Both the position numbers and the translations under genes were made by a program. Below are positions 14,601-25,800 of a DNA stretch of 64,000 nucleotides, piece after piece. The stretch covers positions 1,389,501 through 1,453,500 of the forward strand of contig NC_135371.1 in NCBI RefSeq assembly GCF_049243985.1, written 5' to 3'. Under the pieces are notes generated by a model that did not search any database, was not told the DNA's origin, and saw only the letters and a program-made list of their open reading frames with translations. The first letter of the stretch is position 1, and each line of letters begins with the position of its first letter. This stretch comes from Paroedura picta. Lineage: Eukaryota; Chordata; Lepidosauria; Squamata; Gekkonidae.

Positions 14601-15794
14601 CATCAGCGTATCCACTCTGGTGAGAAACCATATACTTGCTTGGAGTGTGGAAAGAGCTTTGCTCGGAGCTCCAGTCTTAGTGCCCATCAACACATCCACA
14701 CAGGGGAGAAACCATTTCAGTGCTTGGATCTTACTGCCCATCTGCATACGCACTCTGAGGAGAAACTATATAAATGCTTGGAGTGTGGAAAGAGCTTTAT
14801 TCGGAGTCTCACACTTACTGCTCATCAACGTATCCACACAGGGGAGAAACCATATAAATGCCTGGAGTGTGGAAAGAGCTTTGCTTGGAAGGGAGCCTTT
14901 ACTAGCCATCAGCTAAACCACACTGGGGAGAAACCATATAAATGCCTGGAGTGTGGAAAGAGTTTTGCTCAGAGCTTCCGTCTTACTGCCCATCAGTATA
15001 TGCACTCTGGGGAGAAACCATATAAATGCTCAGACTGTGGAAAGAGCTTTGTTTGGAGTGCTGATCTTACTGCCCATCAGCATACGCACTCTGGGGAGAA
15101 ACCATATACATGCTTGGAGTGTGGAAAGAGCTTTGCTCGGAGCTCCAGTCTTAGTGCCCATCAACGCATCCACACAGGGGAGAAGCCATATCAATGTCTG
15201 GAATGTGGAAAGAGCTTTGTTTGGAGGGCCGATCTTACTGCCCATCAACGTATCCACACAGGGGAGAAGCCATATAAGTGTTTGGAGTGTGGAAAGAACT
15301 TTGTTCGAAGTTCTCATCTCACCGCCCATCAACGTATCCACACAGGGGAGAAGCCATACAAATGCTTGGACTGTGGAAAGAGCTTTGTTTGGTGGGCTGA
15401 TCTTACTGCCCATCGGCATATACACTCTGGGGAGAAACCATATAAATGTTTGGAGTGTGGAAAAAGCTTTCTTCGAAGCTCTCATCTTAGTGCCCATCAA
15501 CGTATCCACACAGGGGAGAAACCATATAAATGCCTGGAGTGTGGAAAGGGTTTTCTTCGGAGTGCTGATCTTACTGCCCATCAGCATATGCATTCTGGGG
15601 AGAAACCATATAAATGTTTGGAGTGTGGAAAGAGCTTTGTTCGCAGCTCCCATCTTACAGCCCATCAGCGTATCCACACTGGGGAGAAACCATATAAATG
15701 TTTGGTGTGTGGAAAAAGCTTTGCTCAGAGTTCCGGTCTTACTGCTCATCAGCATCTGCACTCTTGTGAGAAAGCTTACAAATGCTTGGAGTGA
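11287..15794 (+). CDS. Gene C: SCAN-KRAB zinc-finger protein, 20 fingers
   Basis: Five coding exons: 11287-11688 (SCAN), 11835-11883, 12110-12183, 13700-13826 (KRAB-A) and 13948-15794 (fingers). Phases are 0, 1, 0, 1 and the sum is 2499 bp, an open frame of 832 residues. SCAN is about residues 39-125, KRAB about 176-217 and fingers about 278-832. The third intron uses a GC donor (CAG|GCAAGT), the gene D counterpart being GT. The KRAB acceptor tract is a CCTT/CTCC microsatellite. The frame ends where the first structural Cys codon pair of a 21st finger becomes a stop (CLE-stop), with a relic beyond. Inferred role: KRAB-type DNA-binding repressor. Putative poly(A) signals start at 15909. Confidence 0.88.
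11835..11883 (+). CDS. Gene C exon 2: short linker
   Basis: 49 bp, phase 0 to 1, between TTTCAG|GTGCAG and CCAG|GTAAGT. It encodes [16 protein letters not shown]. The gene D counterpart (20311-20431) has the same start ([13 protein letters not shown]) but runs 72 bp longer. Confidence 0.7.
12110..12183 (+). CDS. Gene C exon 3: linker with GC donor
   Basis: 74 bp, phase 1 to 0, CACAG|GTGGTG to GAGCAG|GCAAGTG. Encodes [20 protein letters not shown]. It aligns with the gene D exon ([15 protein letters not shown]) and with the front 92 bp of the fused exon in A and B. Confidence 0.75.
12362..12505 (+). mobile_element. tRNA-derived SINE, 5' part
   Basis: ccagcgtggtgcagtgcttaa matches the SINE A-box head and the copy breaks off in its middle. 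It is in the GC-AG intron of gene C. Confidence 0.55.
12510..12840 (+). mobile_element. LINE-like 3' tail
   Basis: tatttatacaccgccctctc ... ggctcagggcagtttaca ... ending in aaataaaaatctaaataaataa. It is typical of the 3' end of a dispersed LINE, but the family was not determined. Confidence 0.4.
13245..13335 (+). mobile_element. CR1 3' end
   Basis: ggggttggactagatggcc ... ccaactctaggattctatgattctat: the CR1 3' terminus with its short direct ATTCTATG repeats. Confidence 0.75.
13380..13470 (+). mobile_element. tRNA-derived SINE, 3' part
   Basis: gtaagccactttgggtgaac and gtgaaaagtggggtataaaa match the SINE 3' end. Confidence 0.5.
13541..13692 (+). repeat. (TTCC)/(CTCC) microsatellite at KRAB acceptor
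   Basis: About 150 bp of uninterrupted CCTT and CCCT repeats, running directly into TGTTTTCAG, the KRAB exon acceptor at 13699. Confidence 0.95.
13700..13826 (+). CDS. Gene C exon 4: KRAB-A box
   Basis: 127 bp, phase 0 to 1. [20 protein letters not shown] then [20 protein letters not shown]. The core (FTEEEW, LLDPDQ, REVMEEN) is intact. KRAB-A recruits TRIM28 in mammals; that it does so here is inferred. No KRAB-B exon was found. Confidence 0.88.
13948..15794 (+). CDS. Gene C finger exon
   Basis: TTCTAG|AGGCTG acceptor, phase 1. Twenty fingers with helix residues -1,2,3,6 of QASA, RDTA, WGDA, VGKA, LGNA, HSRA, RSSA, (collapsed), RLTA, WGAS, QFRA, WADA, RSSA, WADA, RSHA, WADA, RSHA, RADA, RSHA, QSGA. 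Finger 8 lost about ten residues, including the second Cys and the hydrophobic core (FQCLDLTAH). Finger 6 has Tyr for the core Phe. Fingers 12-19 are four copies of a two-finger unit. Confidence 0.92.
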
Positions 15795-15850
15795 CGAAAA
15801 ACATCTGTTGCTGTATGGAAAGAGCTTTTCTCTGTCACACCCTCAGTCAG
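15795..15850 (+). pseudogene. Remnant of a 21st finger of gene C
   Basis: Beyond the stop, tggaaagagcttttctctgtcac resembles the GKSF part of a finger in another frame, then similarity ends. Confidence 0.5.
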
Positions 15851-15908
15851 CCTCAATGAATCCACATAGAAACTGTGATGCTTGGTTTGACCAGATTTCT
15901 TTACTGTG

Positions 15909-15950
15909 AATAAATATAATAAATAAATATATAAATAAAATCCTTAATGC
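15909..15950 (+). terminator. Poly(A) signals, gene C
   Basis: Several AATAAA hexamers in a row (first at 15909), 115 bp after the stop. Confidence 0.5.
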
Positions 15951-16279
15951 CCATCTCAGGGTCCAGCGAGGGTAAGAACAAATATAAGAACTAGAAGTAA
16001 AGCCCGTTGTGCAAACAAATACAACAGCCTCTTGAATTGAACTGAAATCACCCTCACCTTGCTCCAGCACATACAGTAACAATGATTTCACTCGGTTACA
16101 GTTTACCCTGAGGACTGCCTACTCCGGCTTTGGACATTCCAAGAGATTTGGGTGGGGGGAGAATGCCTGCGGAGAGGAGAGAGGCTAGTGGGGACCTGAT
16201 GCCACAGTCTGGTTGCTAAAGCCACCTTTCCCTCGATCTCAGACTCTGTAGATGGAGGTCGTTTGTAATTCCAGCAGAA

Positions 16280-17640
16280 CTCTAGGCTCTGCCTTGAGGT
16301 TGAAGAAAATAATAGCCGTTTGAGGCAAAAAATATTCTAAATATTTAATGAATCTTTCAAATTGAAGACTTCTCTTTCAAATTCTGTTTCTTGTATAGTT
16401 TTTGTAAGAGAAATAAACGCCTTGCTTTTCTTTCAAAATCAAGTTCCTTGCAGTTATTCTTGGGAGTTCACAACAAAAAGGGGAAAATATCCTGATTCAA
16501 GTCAAGAACACCACTCAAAAAGGAGTCAAAATTAGGAAAATGTGCTCCATCCTCTGTAGGGTAAAATATGTTGTAAATCTGAACATTAATATTTATTAAA
16601 ATTAAAAACCCAAGGCTTGGACTATAGCTTCATTAAAATCCAAATATATGTTCATGCTTATACCACCAGTGGCCAGACACATTTCGGGATCACTGCCTTT
16701 ATCAATGGTCAGGCATAATAAATAGTAAATAAAGCAGCAGACATAAAATACAGGAACAGAAGTGTTAAATATACAGTTGGCTCCTTTACATGCAGTGATT
16801 TAATATGTTAACTATGTAGGACACTAAGGACCTCTGAAAGGAAAGAAGAAAAATTGTTATAATAGCATAATATAAATCAATATGGGGAAACTATTTCAAA
16901 AAGCTTATAAGCATACTTACTAATTGATTCTGTGGACCAGAAAGCCAGATAAACTTCTTTGAGGCCTCTTATGTTTCTGAAGCAGGCCCTGGTCCAGATG
17001 AGGACCTATAAAGTTTATAAGTACATGATTATTAGCAATTCCCCTATGATACTTATGAAGTTGCCCAGCAGTACAATGCCCAAGAATAACATCTTTCTTC
17101 CAGTGTTCAGTGAGTGTCCCATAGGAGCCAGCCTTTCTCCAAAGTATGCTGAGGAGGTGGAATGCTGTTACTCTGGATCTTTTTTATATTAGTTAACAGA
17201 ATGATGCCATCAGCCATTGTTCCCAATTGAGGGAGGAGAAAAATCTCAGTGTGCAAGGGAGAGGGGGAAGGGGGGGAAAAGAAAGATAGATCCAGAAAGA
17301 ACAAATAAAGAAAACATGGGCACTGCTGCTCACTTTGCCGGTCTATGTCTTCATTCACTCCAAAGGGCCGAAGTGTTTTCCATTTATGGATCCAGAAGGC
17401 TTCTCTCATTTTTAGGCGTCTGACCTGCTGAGGTCGATGAGCTTGGGCCTGTTCCAGCACCCAGAAGCAGAGCTGGTTGTCTTGAGGCCCAAGGCCAAAC
17501 CAGTCCTTGACCAGAGGAAGCAGCTGCAATGCTCACATATTTGTGTTTTAATACTTCGAGTGTATCCAACATAGACCGCTTCTGCGGGGGAGGAACTTCA
17601 TCCGACAAAATGCAGGACATCTATGCTTCATGTATTTCAG
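16280..17640 (-). mobile_element. Penelope-like element remnant
   Basis: On the minus strand a frame near 17430-17330 reads LKMREAFWIHKWKTLRPFGVNED. This resembles the C-terminal tail after the GIY-YIG endonuclease of Penelope-like elements (...FWI-K-TL-P-GLN-D). Downstream in the same orientation is AT-rich 3' sequence and, at 16714-16671, a hammerhead-like core (TTGATAA, GGCAGTGATCCC, GAAA). The edges are approximate. Frames are interrupted, so it is a dead copy. Confidence 0.5.
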
Positions 17641-18020
17641 ACCAAGTTCCTAAGCAGGGAATTCTTCAGTCAGTAGCACGGCTGGGAACCAGACTTGAGA
17701 GGAACCGTGGAGGCCATCTAGTCTGACCCCTGGGTCCATCCTCCAGGGCAATCTCAGCAGGACCCCTGATCAGACGTAGACATGCCCTGCTTCCCTTTGG
17801 GTCTTGTACTCGTGCCCTTAGAATGAGATGCCAGGAAGAGGCTGCAGGCAGGGAAGGATGGGATCTACTGCCCATGAGGGCTGACTCCACCCCAAGCGTC
17901 TTGGGGGCGGCAGGAACACCCCCTTTCCCCACCCCAAGCTAAGCCACAACTAGTTCACAAGGCTCCCCTTGGGGAAGGAGCAGCAGCACAGCCAGTGCCT
18001 GGGAAATGCAGTAAGAAGAA
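17641..18020. other. No gene recognised
   Basis: Mixed-composition intergenic DNA. A stretch near 17700-17740 (gaggccatctagtctgacccc) looks CR1-like. Nothing else was identified. Confidence 0.4.
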
Positions 18021-18029
18021 CAAACAAAA

Positions 18030-18228
18030 CGCTGTCTTGAAGCCGCCTCTGACTGAATTCGGCACTCGGTCCAGGAGGATCAGCACTGTCTACTCAGACC
18101 AGCAGTGGCTCTCCGGGGTCTTTTGGATCACCTCCGGTCTGATCTTTTAGCTGGAGATGCTGAGGATTGAACCTGCGACCTTTTGCATGTCAAGCAGATG
18201 TTCTATTACTGAGCCACAGGTCTCCCCC
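18030..18228 (-). mobile_element. Second tRNA-derived SINE family
   Basis: Minus-strand copy of a family whose plus form reads gccgtggctgaggaatagagc ... ggttcgatc (B box) ... ggcaggaggggatgggaaa. Other copies lie at 21475 and 38655. Confidence 0.6.
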
Positions 18229-18231
18229 CCC

Positions 18232-18362
<131 letters not shown>

Positions 18363-18414
18363 AGCTGCTTCACTTCTTCAGGGCGATTTTCTGGAATAGA
18401 ATATGGTAGGTGCA

Positions 18415-18905
18415 TAGAGTTGCCAGCTGTGGACTGGGAAATACCTGAGGTCTTTGGGGGCAGAGCCAGGAGTGGGTGGGATCTGCAGCAGAGAGGGACC
18501 TCAGTGGAGTCTAATGCTATGGACTCTCCCCCCCAAGCCAGTCATTTTCTCCAGGGGAACTGATCTCTGCCGCCTGGAGATGAGCTGTATTCCAAGGATC
18601 CCCTGGAGGCTGGCCCCCCTCGTCCCCCCTCCAAAGCAGCCCTTTTCCCCTTGGTAAGCTGTGATTCCGGTGGCCCCCGGAGGCTGGCGTCCCTATTCAT
18701 CTACGAAGCTCACCGTCCTGCCGGAGAGGCAAGGAAGCACGGCTGGCGCCAGACTCGGGGGGGGGGGGGGGAGATTCCCGGCGTCCTGGGGCTGGGACCC
18801 CAGTGACTGGGACTCTGCCTTCCCTAGGAGCTGCTTTCTCTAGGGGAGCTGCTCCCTTTGGTCTGGGGATCCCCAGGCGTCACCTGGAGCAGTTGGCAAC
18901 TCTCA
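18415..18905. repeat. GCCAACCTCCAG-type repeat, two copies
   Basis: Two adjacent copies or partial copies (agttgccagctgtggactggg; ctccaggggaactgatctctg; then ggcgtcacctggagcagttggcaac). Confidence 0.55.
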
Positions 18906-19061
18906 AACAAGCAGAGAAGGGCAAGTGGGCGGAAGCCCCTGTTCCCAAGTCGTGACTTTGGCCTGGATGCTGGCAGAGGGATGCTGCGAGAGGCACATCT
19001 TCCCCAGCAAGGCAGGCAGAGAGTCCGGGGGGGGGGGGCTCCCTAGAGTGGTTCTCTCATC

Positions 19062-19101
19062 AGAGGGTTAAAGAGAAGGAGTCTCCATTCCTAGAGTGGC
19101 C
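19062..19101 (+). promoter_or_regulatory. Shared promoter block, gene D copy
   Basis: GAGGGTTAAAGAGAAGG then TTCCTAGAGTGGCC with the same 17-bp spacer as A and C, and one change in the right half. It lies 361 bp before the SCAN ATG. Confidence 0.55.
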
Positions 19102-19461
19102 TCCTCCAGGAAGGCCAGGTGGCCTCCCTCCCTCCCTTCCTTCCCTTCCTTCCTTGGGCAAAGGTGCCTGCCAGCTCCGCAGGTGATGGGCATGACCTGC
19201 TGTGTAGCCAGAGGCTTTGACTGGAGGGTGGGTGGCATCAGAGGACTTGGATTTGAGGGGCTCTTTTTGGGTTTTTTTGTTTGTTTGTTTGTTTTAACCC
19301 AAAAGGCTTTTCTTCCGGGCTTTTGACAGTGGCAGAGGTCCAGCAGAAAATAAGCAGGGTCAGCTCCGCAGGACATCCCCGTTCCTGCCCTGGATTGGGC
19401 AGAGGGATCTGGCCGAGGAGGAAGGTGAACCTGGGGTCCAGGTGGGGACAGTTTGAAGAGG

Positions 19462-19854
19462 ATGACCAGAGAGCCGGACTCAGTTATCGCAGGGGCTGGG
19501 AGCAGAAGGGAGCTGTGGGAAGGGACCATGCAGGAGAGCCCGGGAGACGACGGGGGGCCCCCTCCAGATGTGCAGCGCCGGCAGTTCCGGCAGTTCCGCT
19601 ACGAGGATGCCCAGGGGCCCCGGGAGGTGTGCAGCCGGCTCCACCGTCTGTGCCGCCGCTGGCTGGAGCCGGAGAGGCGCAGCAAGCGGGAGATGCTGGA
19701 CCGGGTGACCCTGGAGCAGTTCCTGGCCGTCCTGCCCCGGGAGATGCAGGGCTGGGTGAGAGGATGCGGGCCGGAGAGCAGCGCCCAGGCGGTGGCCCTG
19801 GCCGAAGGCTTCCTCCTCAGCCAGGCCCAGCCAAAGGAGGACCACGAGCGGCAG
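19462..19854 (+). CDS. Gene D exon 1: SCAN domain
   Basis: 131 codons to [81 protein letters not shown]. The core is nearly identical to gene C. Confidence 0.88.
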
Positions 19855-22800
19855 GTAATTCTTATGTAATCCTATGGAATGGTGCGGAGCGTAGCCAGGA
19901 GGTGTGAGGACAGCCTAGGAGCCAGGCAAGGGGCATCTGGAGGTGGTTCTCCATTGCCTGCCCCCACCTTGTGACCCCTCCTAGTGTTCCCTGGTGGAAC
20001 TGCCACCCCAATCCTTGGAGGTCTCCCATCCTAAGACTAGTCAGGGTCAGCCCTGCTTAGGTGCCAAGATCTGCCAGGATCAGGCTGGGCTGGGCTAATC
20101 AGGATCAGGGGGGGGGGGCTAGCAGGCGAGAGAGATTCGACTGGCTACAGGGCTGGGCTGGGGACAGACTCTGAACAAAGTTTATCTTGAAAATCCCTAA
20201 GGATTGCCTAGACCTATTAGAAGTCCAAAGAAGGGAAGAAATGCCTTGGCCCTTTGCCTGCTCCATTTCTGATTTCTCTCCCCTTCCTCAGTTCTCCACT
20301 CCTGTTTCAGGTGCCGGTACCCTCTGCCAGCGGGGCGACTTCTTTCCCCAAGTCAGATCCAGAAGACCCCAGGCCAAACCTGCTGTTCCGGGTGGTCCCT
20401 CAGGAGCCTGGCCCAAGAGCCCTCTTGCTGGGTAAGATCAAAGACAGCCTCAATCCACCGGATGTCTTTCTTCAACAGCCTAAAATCTGTTGGACTGGAT
20501 CTGCAGTGTGCATAACTGATTAGACTATAAAGAGTGTCCTGCAGGGGGCACAGGAGTAGATGTGTATTTAGCAGAATTAGAATCTGTGCCCTGATTGGAT
20601 TAACAAGGTTAAGCTCTTAAACTTCTTTGAGCATACTTCCTCCCTGCTTGCCTCCAGAACAGAAGTTGAGCAGAAGAATGACTGCAGACAATAATCAGAA
20701 CAGTTAGTTCAGTCTCTTTCTCTTCCATTTCTATTCATAAATTGTTACTCTTCTGAGTAAAAACTATTTTACTTTTAAGCAGTCTGGTGCTTGACTCCTT
20801 TGCCTATTCAAACTCTGCCAGCATATGCAGTCTGAAGAAGAGCTGGCTTTTATACCCTGCTTTTCACTACCAGAAGGAATTTCAAAGCGGCTTACAGTTG
20901 TCTTCCCTTCCTTTCCCCACAGCAGGCACCTTATGAGGCAGGTGGGGCTGGGAGAGCCCTGTCAGAACTACTATGTGAGAACAACTCTTATCAGGACTGT
21001 GACTAGCTCAAGGTCACCCAGCTGGCTGCATGTGGAGGAGAGAGGACTCAAACCCGGCTTGCTAGATTAAAAACTACTTCTCTTAACTACTACACCAAAC
21101 TGACTCTGTTTTTAGATCCCCTGATTCTGTGATTGCTGTCATCCAGATTGTCCGCTCAGTGTTTCCCTGAGCTGCAGGTCTTCTGCACCATCTTCCTGCG
21201 AAGACCATATTCCAAGACAATTTGCTCACAATATGAATAGGAAGGTGTAGTATTCGGGGGAACCTTCTGTAACCACATTGCCAGGATTTTGCCTCCATAT
21301 CTCCCATCTTTGCCTTCCATCTTTCTCTGGCTTGTTGTTGTTGTAGCCGGTATGTTACAGAAAGTTTGTTTCAAGAGTTTCAGGTTTCCTACCTGCAACG
21401 TGGTCCTCTACGGAGCACCCTTGGGCTGATATGGGGAGAATGGTTTGGTTTCACAGGAGGAGGGGAAGGCTGAGCTTTAGGGGAAGAGCATCTGAGGTCC
21501 CAAGCTCAATCCCTGGCACCTCCTCTGGAGAGCAGCTGCCAGCCTGAGTGGCCAATAGTGCCCTTGACTCAGTACGAGGCAGCTTCGCGTGTGCGTTCAA
21601 TGAGCTGGACTGTCTAGGAAAGGGCAGGACGCCTTCTGACTCCCTTTCTGTCCCTCACAGATGGAGGAGCCAGGCAGGAGTTCTATTCCGCGCCATCTCT
21701 TTCGGGCAGAGGGGATGTGGCGTCCAGGCAGCCGGAGGCGGTAAGTGTGGGAAAGGCCCCCGGGTGCCTCCCTGGGCCTCAGAGGATTTCTCTGTCCACC
21801 TCTCGGGTGCCTTTTGCGCTACTCATATTGACCACCTGTAATACTGAGGGTGAGGGTGGCCGTTGAGGGGAATATGAGTTCAGGCTAAGGAGATGAGACT
21901 AGATCAGTGGTTCTCAACCGGGGGGGTCGGGACCCCTTTGGGGATCACAAATGACCTTTTCACAGGGGTTGTGACAGGGCAAGTAACTTGGCCAGGGGGG
22001 GTGCCATCCACACAACAGTGTTGTGGGGTAGATCAAGACAGAGCGTTCGTCTGTCTGGAGCAGCGGAAAAGAGCGAGACCAGCATAGTGGGACAAGAGGC
22101 AGAGCTGAGCTGAGAAACCCCGGGAAAAAAACAATTTATATACAATCATGAACAGTGGATCTTCACACCATTGGTCAGTTTCGTTTTAATTTCTGCAAAG
22201 AACCCTTGCGTCATTTTATGGTTCAGCTGTCAAGTTTCAACTGAGAGACAGTATAGTGTAGTGGTTAAAGAGCAGCTGCTTGTAATCTGGAGAGCTGGGG
22301 TTGATTCCTCTTCCATGCGCAGCCAGCTGGGTTACCTTGGGCCAGTCACAGTTCTTTTAGAGCTGTTCTCACAGAGCTCTCCCAGACCCATCTCCCTCAC
22401 GGGGAGTATGTTGTGGGGTGCTTTGGGGCTCCTTCGGGCAGTGAAAAGCAGGGTGTACTAAACCAGCTCTTCTTCCTCTTCTTACGATGAGCCTGCAGAG
22501 TTTTCAAGGCCGATGTTTTCAGAGGTGGTTTGCTCTTGCCTGCCTGTACAGAGAGTAAAGGACTCCTAAAATTGGAAGGGGCCATCCAGGCCATCTGGTC
22601 CAACCCCCCCTGCTCAGTGCAGAATCAGGCTATGGAGCCAATTGTGTGATCTTCTTTCCAAACGCTGACCAGGACCTACTGTGTTTGGCTTCCAAGGTCT
22701 GATGAGATCAGATGAGCCCGGACTACCCAGGTCAGGTCATCTAGAGCAGGGGTCCCCAACCTTTTTATCACCGGGGACCACTCAACGCTTGACAATTTTA

Positions 22801-25800
22801 CTGAGGCCCGGTGTGGGGGGGTAGTTTACTCCTCTACTCTCAACCACTGCCCTAACGCTCTCTGATCGCTATGGTAATGTTTAAACATCCCTTCAAAATA
22901 AGATACAGACACGCCACCACCATGAACATAAGGAACATTTTATTTTCATGGAAATTTTAACTCATGACAATGATAAATCAATGGGAACCCTGAGCTTGTT
23001 TCTCTGCAACGAGATAGTCCCATCTGGGAGGGATGGGAGACAAGGACACCCGAAGTGTGTTGTAAAGGGCCGGGGGGGGGGATGAAGTAAAGGGCCGGGG
23101 GGGGGAGAAGGCGTCCTTCAAGGCCCACCTCCAATTAGTCGAAGGACCACATGTGGGGATCGCTAATCTAGGAGTATGGCAGGAAGCAATTTTCATCATG
23201 TAAGGAGCATCTCTGAAGCAGGCCTGGATCCTGGGTGGAGGAGGAGGAGGAGGAGGAGACGAGCTGGCTTGTTTATTCCTCACTTTTCACTACCCAAAGG
23301 AATGCCCAGTTGGCTTACAAACCCCTTTCCCTTCCTCTCCCCACCACAGACACCCCAGGAGGTGGGTGGGGCTGAGTGAGAGAACAGCCCTACGAGAACT
23401 GGGACTGGCCCAAGGTCACCCAGCTGGCTGCACGTGGAGGAGGAGGAGGAGGAGTGGGGAATCAAGCCCAGCTCTGCAGATTAGAGGCTGCTGCTCCTAG
23501 CCACGACACCAAGCCGGTTCTCAGAAGACGTCTTTCCTGAACTGGCCCCAGACTTCTGTGCACCAGGAGAAGAAGTCTTACCTTAGAGAGCTACTGGAGA
23601 ATAGCCACAACTACACCTGGTGAACTCCTTTTTAAATCCCTTCTTCTCTGTAAACTTGCTGGAAAGTTTGGGCCCTGCTGTCTGTCTGCTGACTGTCTCT
23701 TTCTCTCTCAGACTACCTTACAGGGCTGTTGGGAGGATAAAGTGGAGGAGAGGAGAACTTCCAGTGCCACTCTGAGCTCCTTGGAAGAAGGACAGGATTT
23801 TTTAAAAACCAGGGGGGAATAAGCGCTTTCCTTCCTCCCACAGCACCTGGTGACCTTGGAGGACGTGTCTGTGCTTCTCACCCAGGAGGAGTGGGCCCTG
23901 CTGGATGCAGACCAGAGAGCCTTGTACATCGAAGTCATGCTGGAGAATTGTGGGAACGTGGCCACTCTGGGTAAGCCTCTTTCTTCCTCGCTATCTGGGC
24001 AGCAGCCCCTAATCTGGAGAGCCAGGTTTGACTCCCCACTCCTCCTCCACATGCAGCCAGCTGGGTGACCTTAGGCTAATCAGAGCTGTTCTCACAGAAC
24101 AGTTCTGTCAGAGCTCCCATACCTACCTACCGCATAGAGGGTCTTTTTTGGGTAGAGAAAGGCAAGATGATTGTAAGCCACTTTGAGACTCCTTCTGATA
24201 GTGAAGAGCAGGTGACCCCCAAGTATCAACTCCTCTTTGGGTGAGGAAGGACCTCCTCCAGTCTGCTCTCAGCCTCCTGCTCCTTCATTCCACCGAGAGG
24301 CCGTGGGTTCTTGTCTTGTGAGAACGGGAGAAAAGGACTTGCTCCTTGCCCTCCCACAAGAGAGAGTGGCCTCTCTAGCCCAGCCTCACTTCTCCTGTGG
24401 AGACCAACCAGAGACCCGGGAATGTCACACGCAGAAGAACACAGGCCAGCGGTTTTCCCCTTTGCTCTTTCTTCCCGCTGAACGGAATTGCTCCAGACTT
24501 CCATGTTTCCATGTAGTGATCATAGCCTTTGATGCAGCTAGCCTCCCCAAAAACAATTAGTAGAGGTATGCCCTGCCATATAGGAAAGTACCACGAGCAG
24601 CTACCTAAAGACAGCAAGAGTGCTAAGAGAGCCACCTTGGTGTAGCGCATAAAAAGTGTCAAGCTGCCATCTGGAGAGCCGGGTTTGATTCCTCACTCCT
24701 CCACGCGCAGCCTGCTGGGTGACCTTCGGCTAGCGTAGTTCTTTTAGAGCTGTGCTCACGGAGCTCTGCCAGACCCACCAACCTCACAGGGTGTCTGTTG
24801 TGGGGAAAGGAGTTGGGAAGCCGCATTGGTACTCCTTCAGGTAGTTAAAAGCGGGGGATTAAAACCCAGCTCTTCTTCCTCTTTTTCTTCCTCTTCTTCC
24901 ACCTTCTTCCTGTCCTTCTTCCTGTCCTTCTTCCTCCTACTTCTTCCTTTCCCCCCTCCTTTGTCTTCCTATTTCTCCTCTTCTTCCTTTAGCACAGGAA
25001 GTCTCACTATGATCACACTTAGGCTAGGCTGCTGCAGTACAATCTATCTGGGTCTGCCTTTGAAGACTATTCAGAAGCTTTGGTAGGCACGGGTGTTAAA
25101 GCTACGTTCGCCTCAGCTTCCTTTCTTTCTTCCAGCAGGCAACGGGTGGAAGACTGAAGCAGAGGGGAAATTATGCCCAATTTCACTGGATGCAGTCACA
25201 TTTGCAAAAGAGAAACTACAAAGAAGAAAACCTGAAGCAGAACAGAAGAGGTGGGAGGACTCCTCTGCTTCTTCAGGGGCTGAATCCCGGGGCAACCCCT
25301 CAGCCCTAGGAAAGAACTCATGCCCTGTGTGTGGGAAAACGTTCACTTATAAATCAATTTTTAATACGCACTGGAGAATCCACACCGGGGAAAAACCATT
25401 TAAATGCTCGGAGTGTGGAAAGAGCTTTACTCAAAGCACCGCCCTTACATTACACAAGAGAATGCACACAGGGGAGAAGCCGTATGCCTGTCAGAAATGT
25501 GGGAAGAAGTTCAGCCGCCGCTCAATTCTCACGTCACATAAAAGAATTCACACAGGAGAAAAACCATATAAATGCTCCCAGTGTGGGAAGAGCTTCAGCC
25601 GGAGAACGCATCTCAATTCACACCAAAGGCTTCACACAGGAGAGAAACCCTATAAATGCCCCGAGTGTGAAAAGTGCTTTAGCTGGAGTCGCAACCTGTT
25701 GTCCCATCAAAAAATCCACCTGGTAGAAAAACCATATAAATGCTTCGATTGTGCGAAGACCTTTGGGAACAGAACAGATCTGAATTCCCATCAAAGGATA

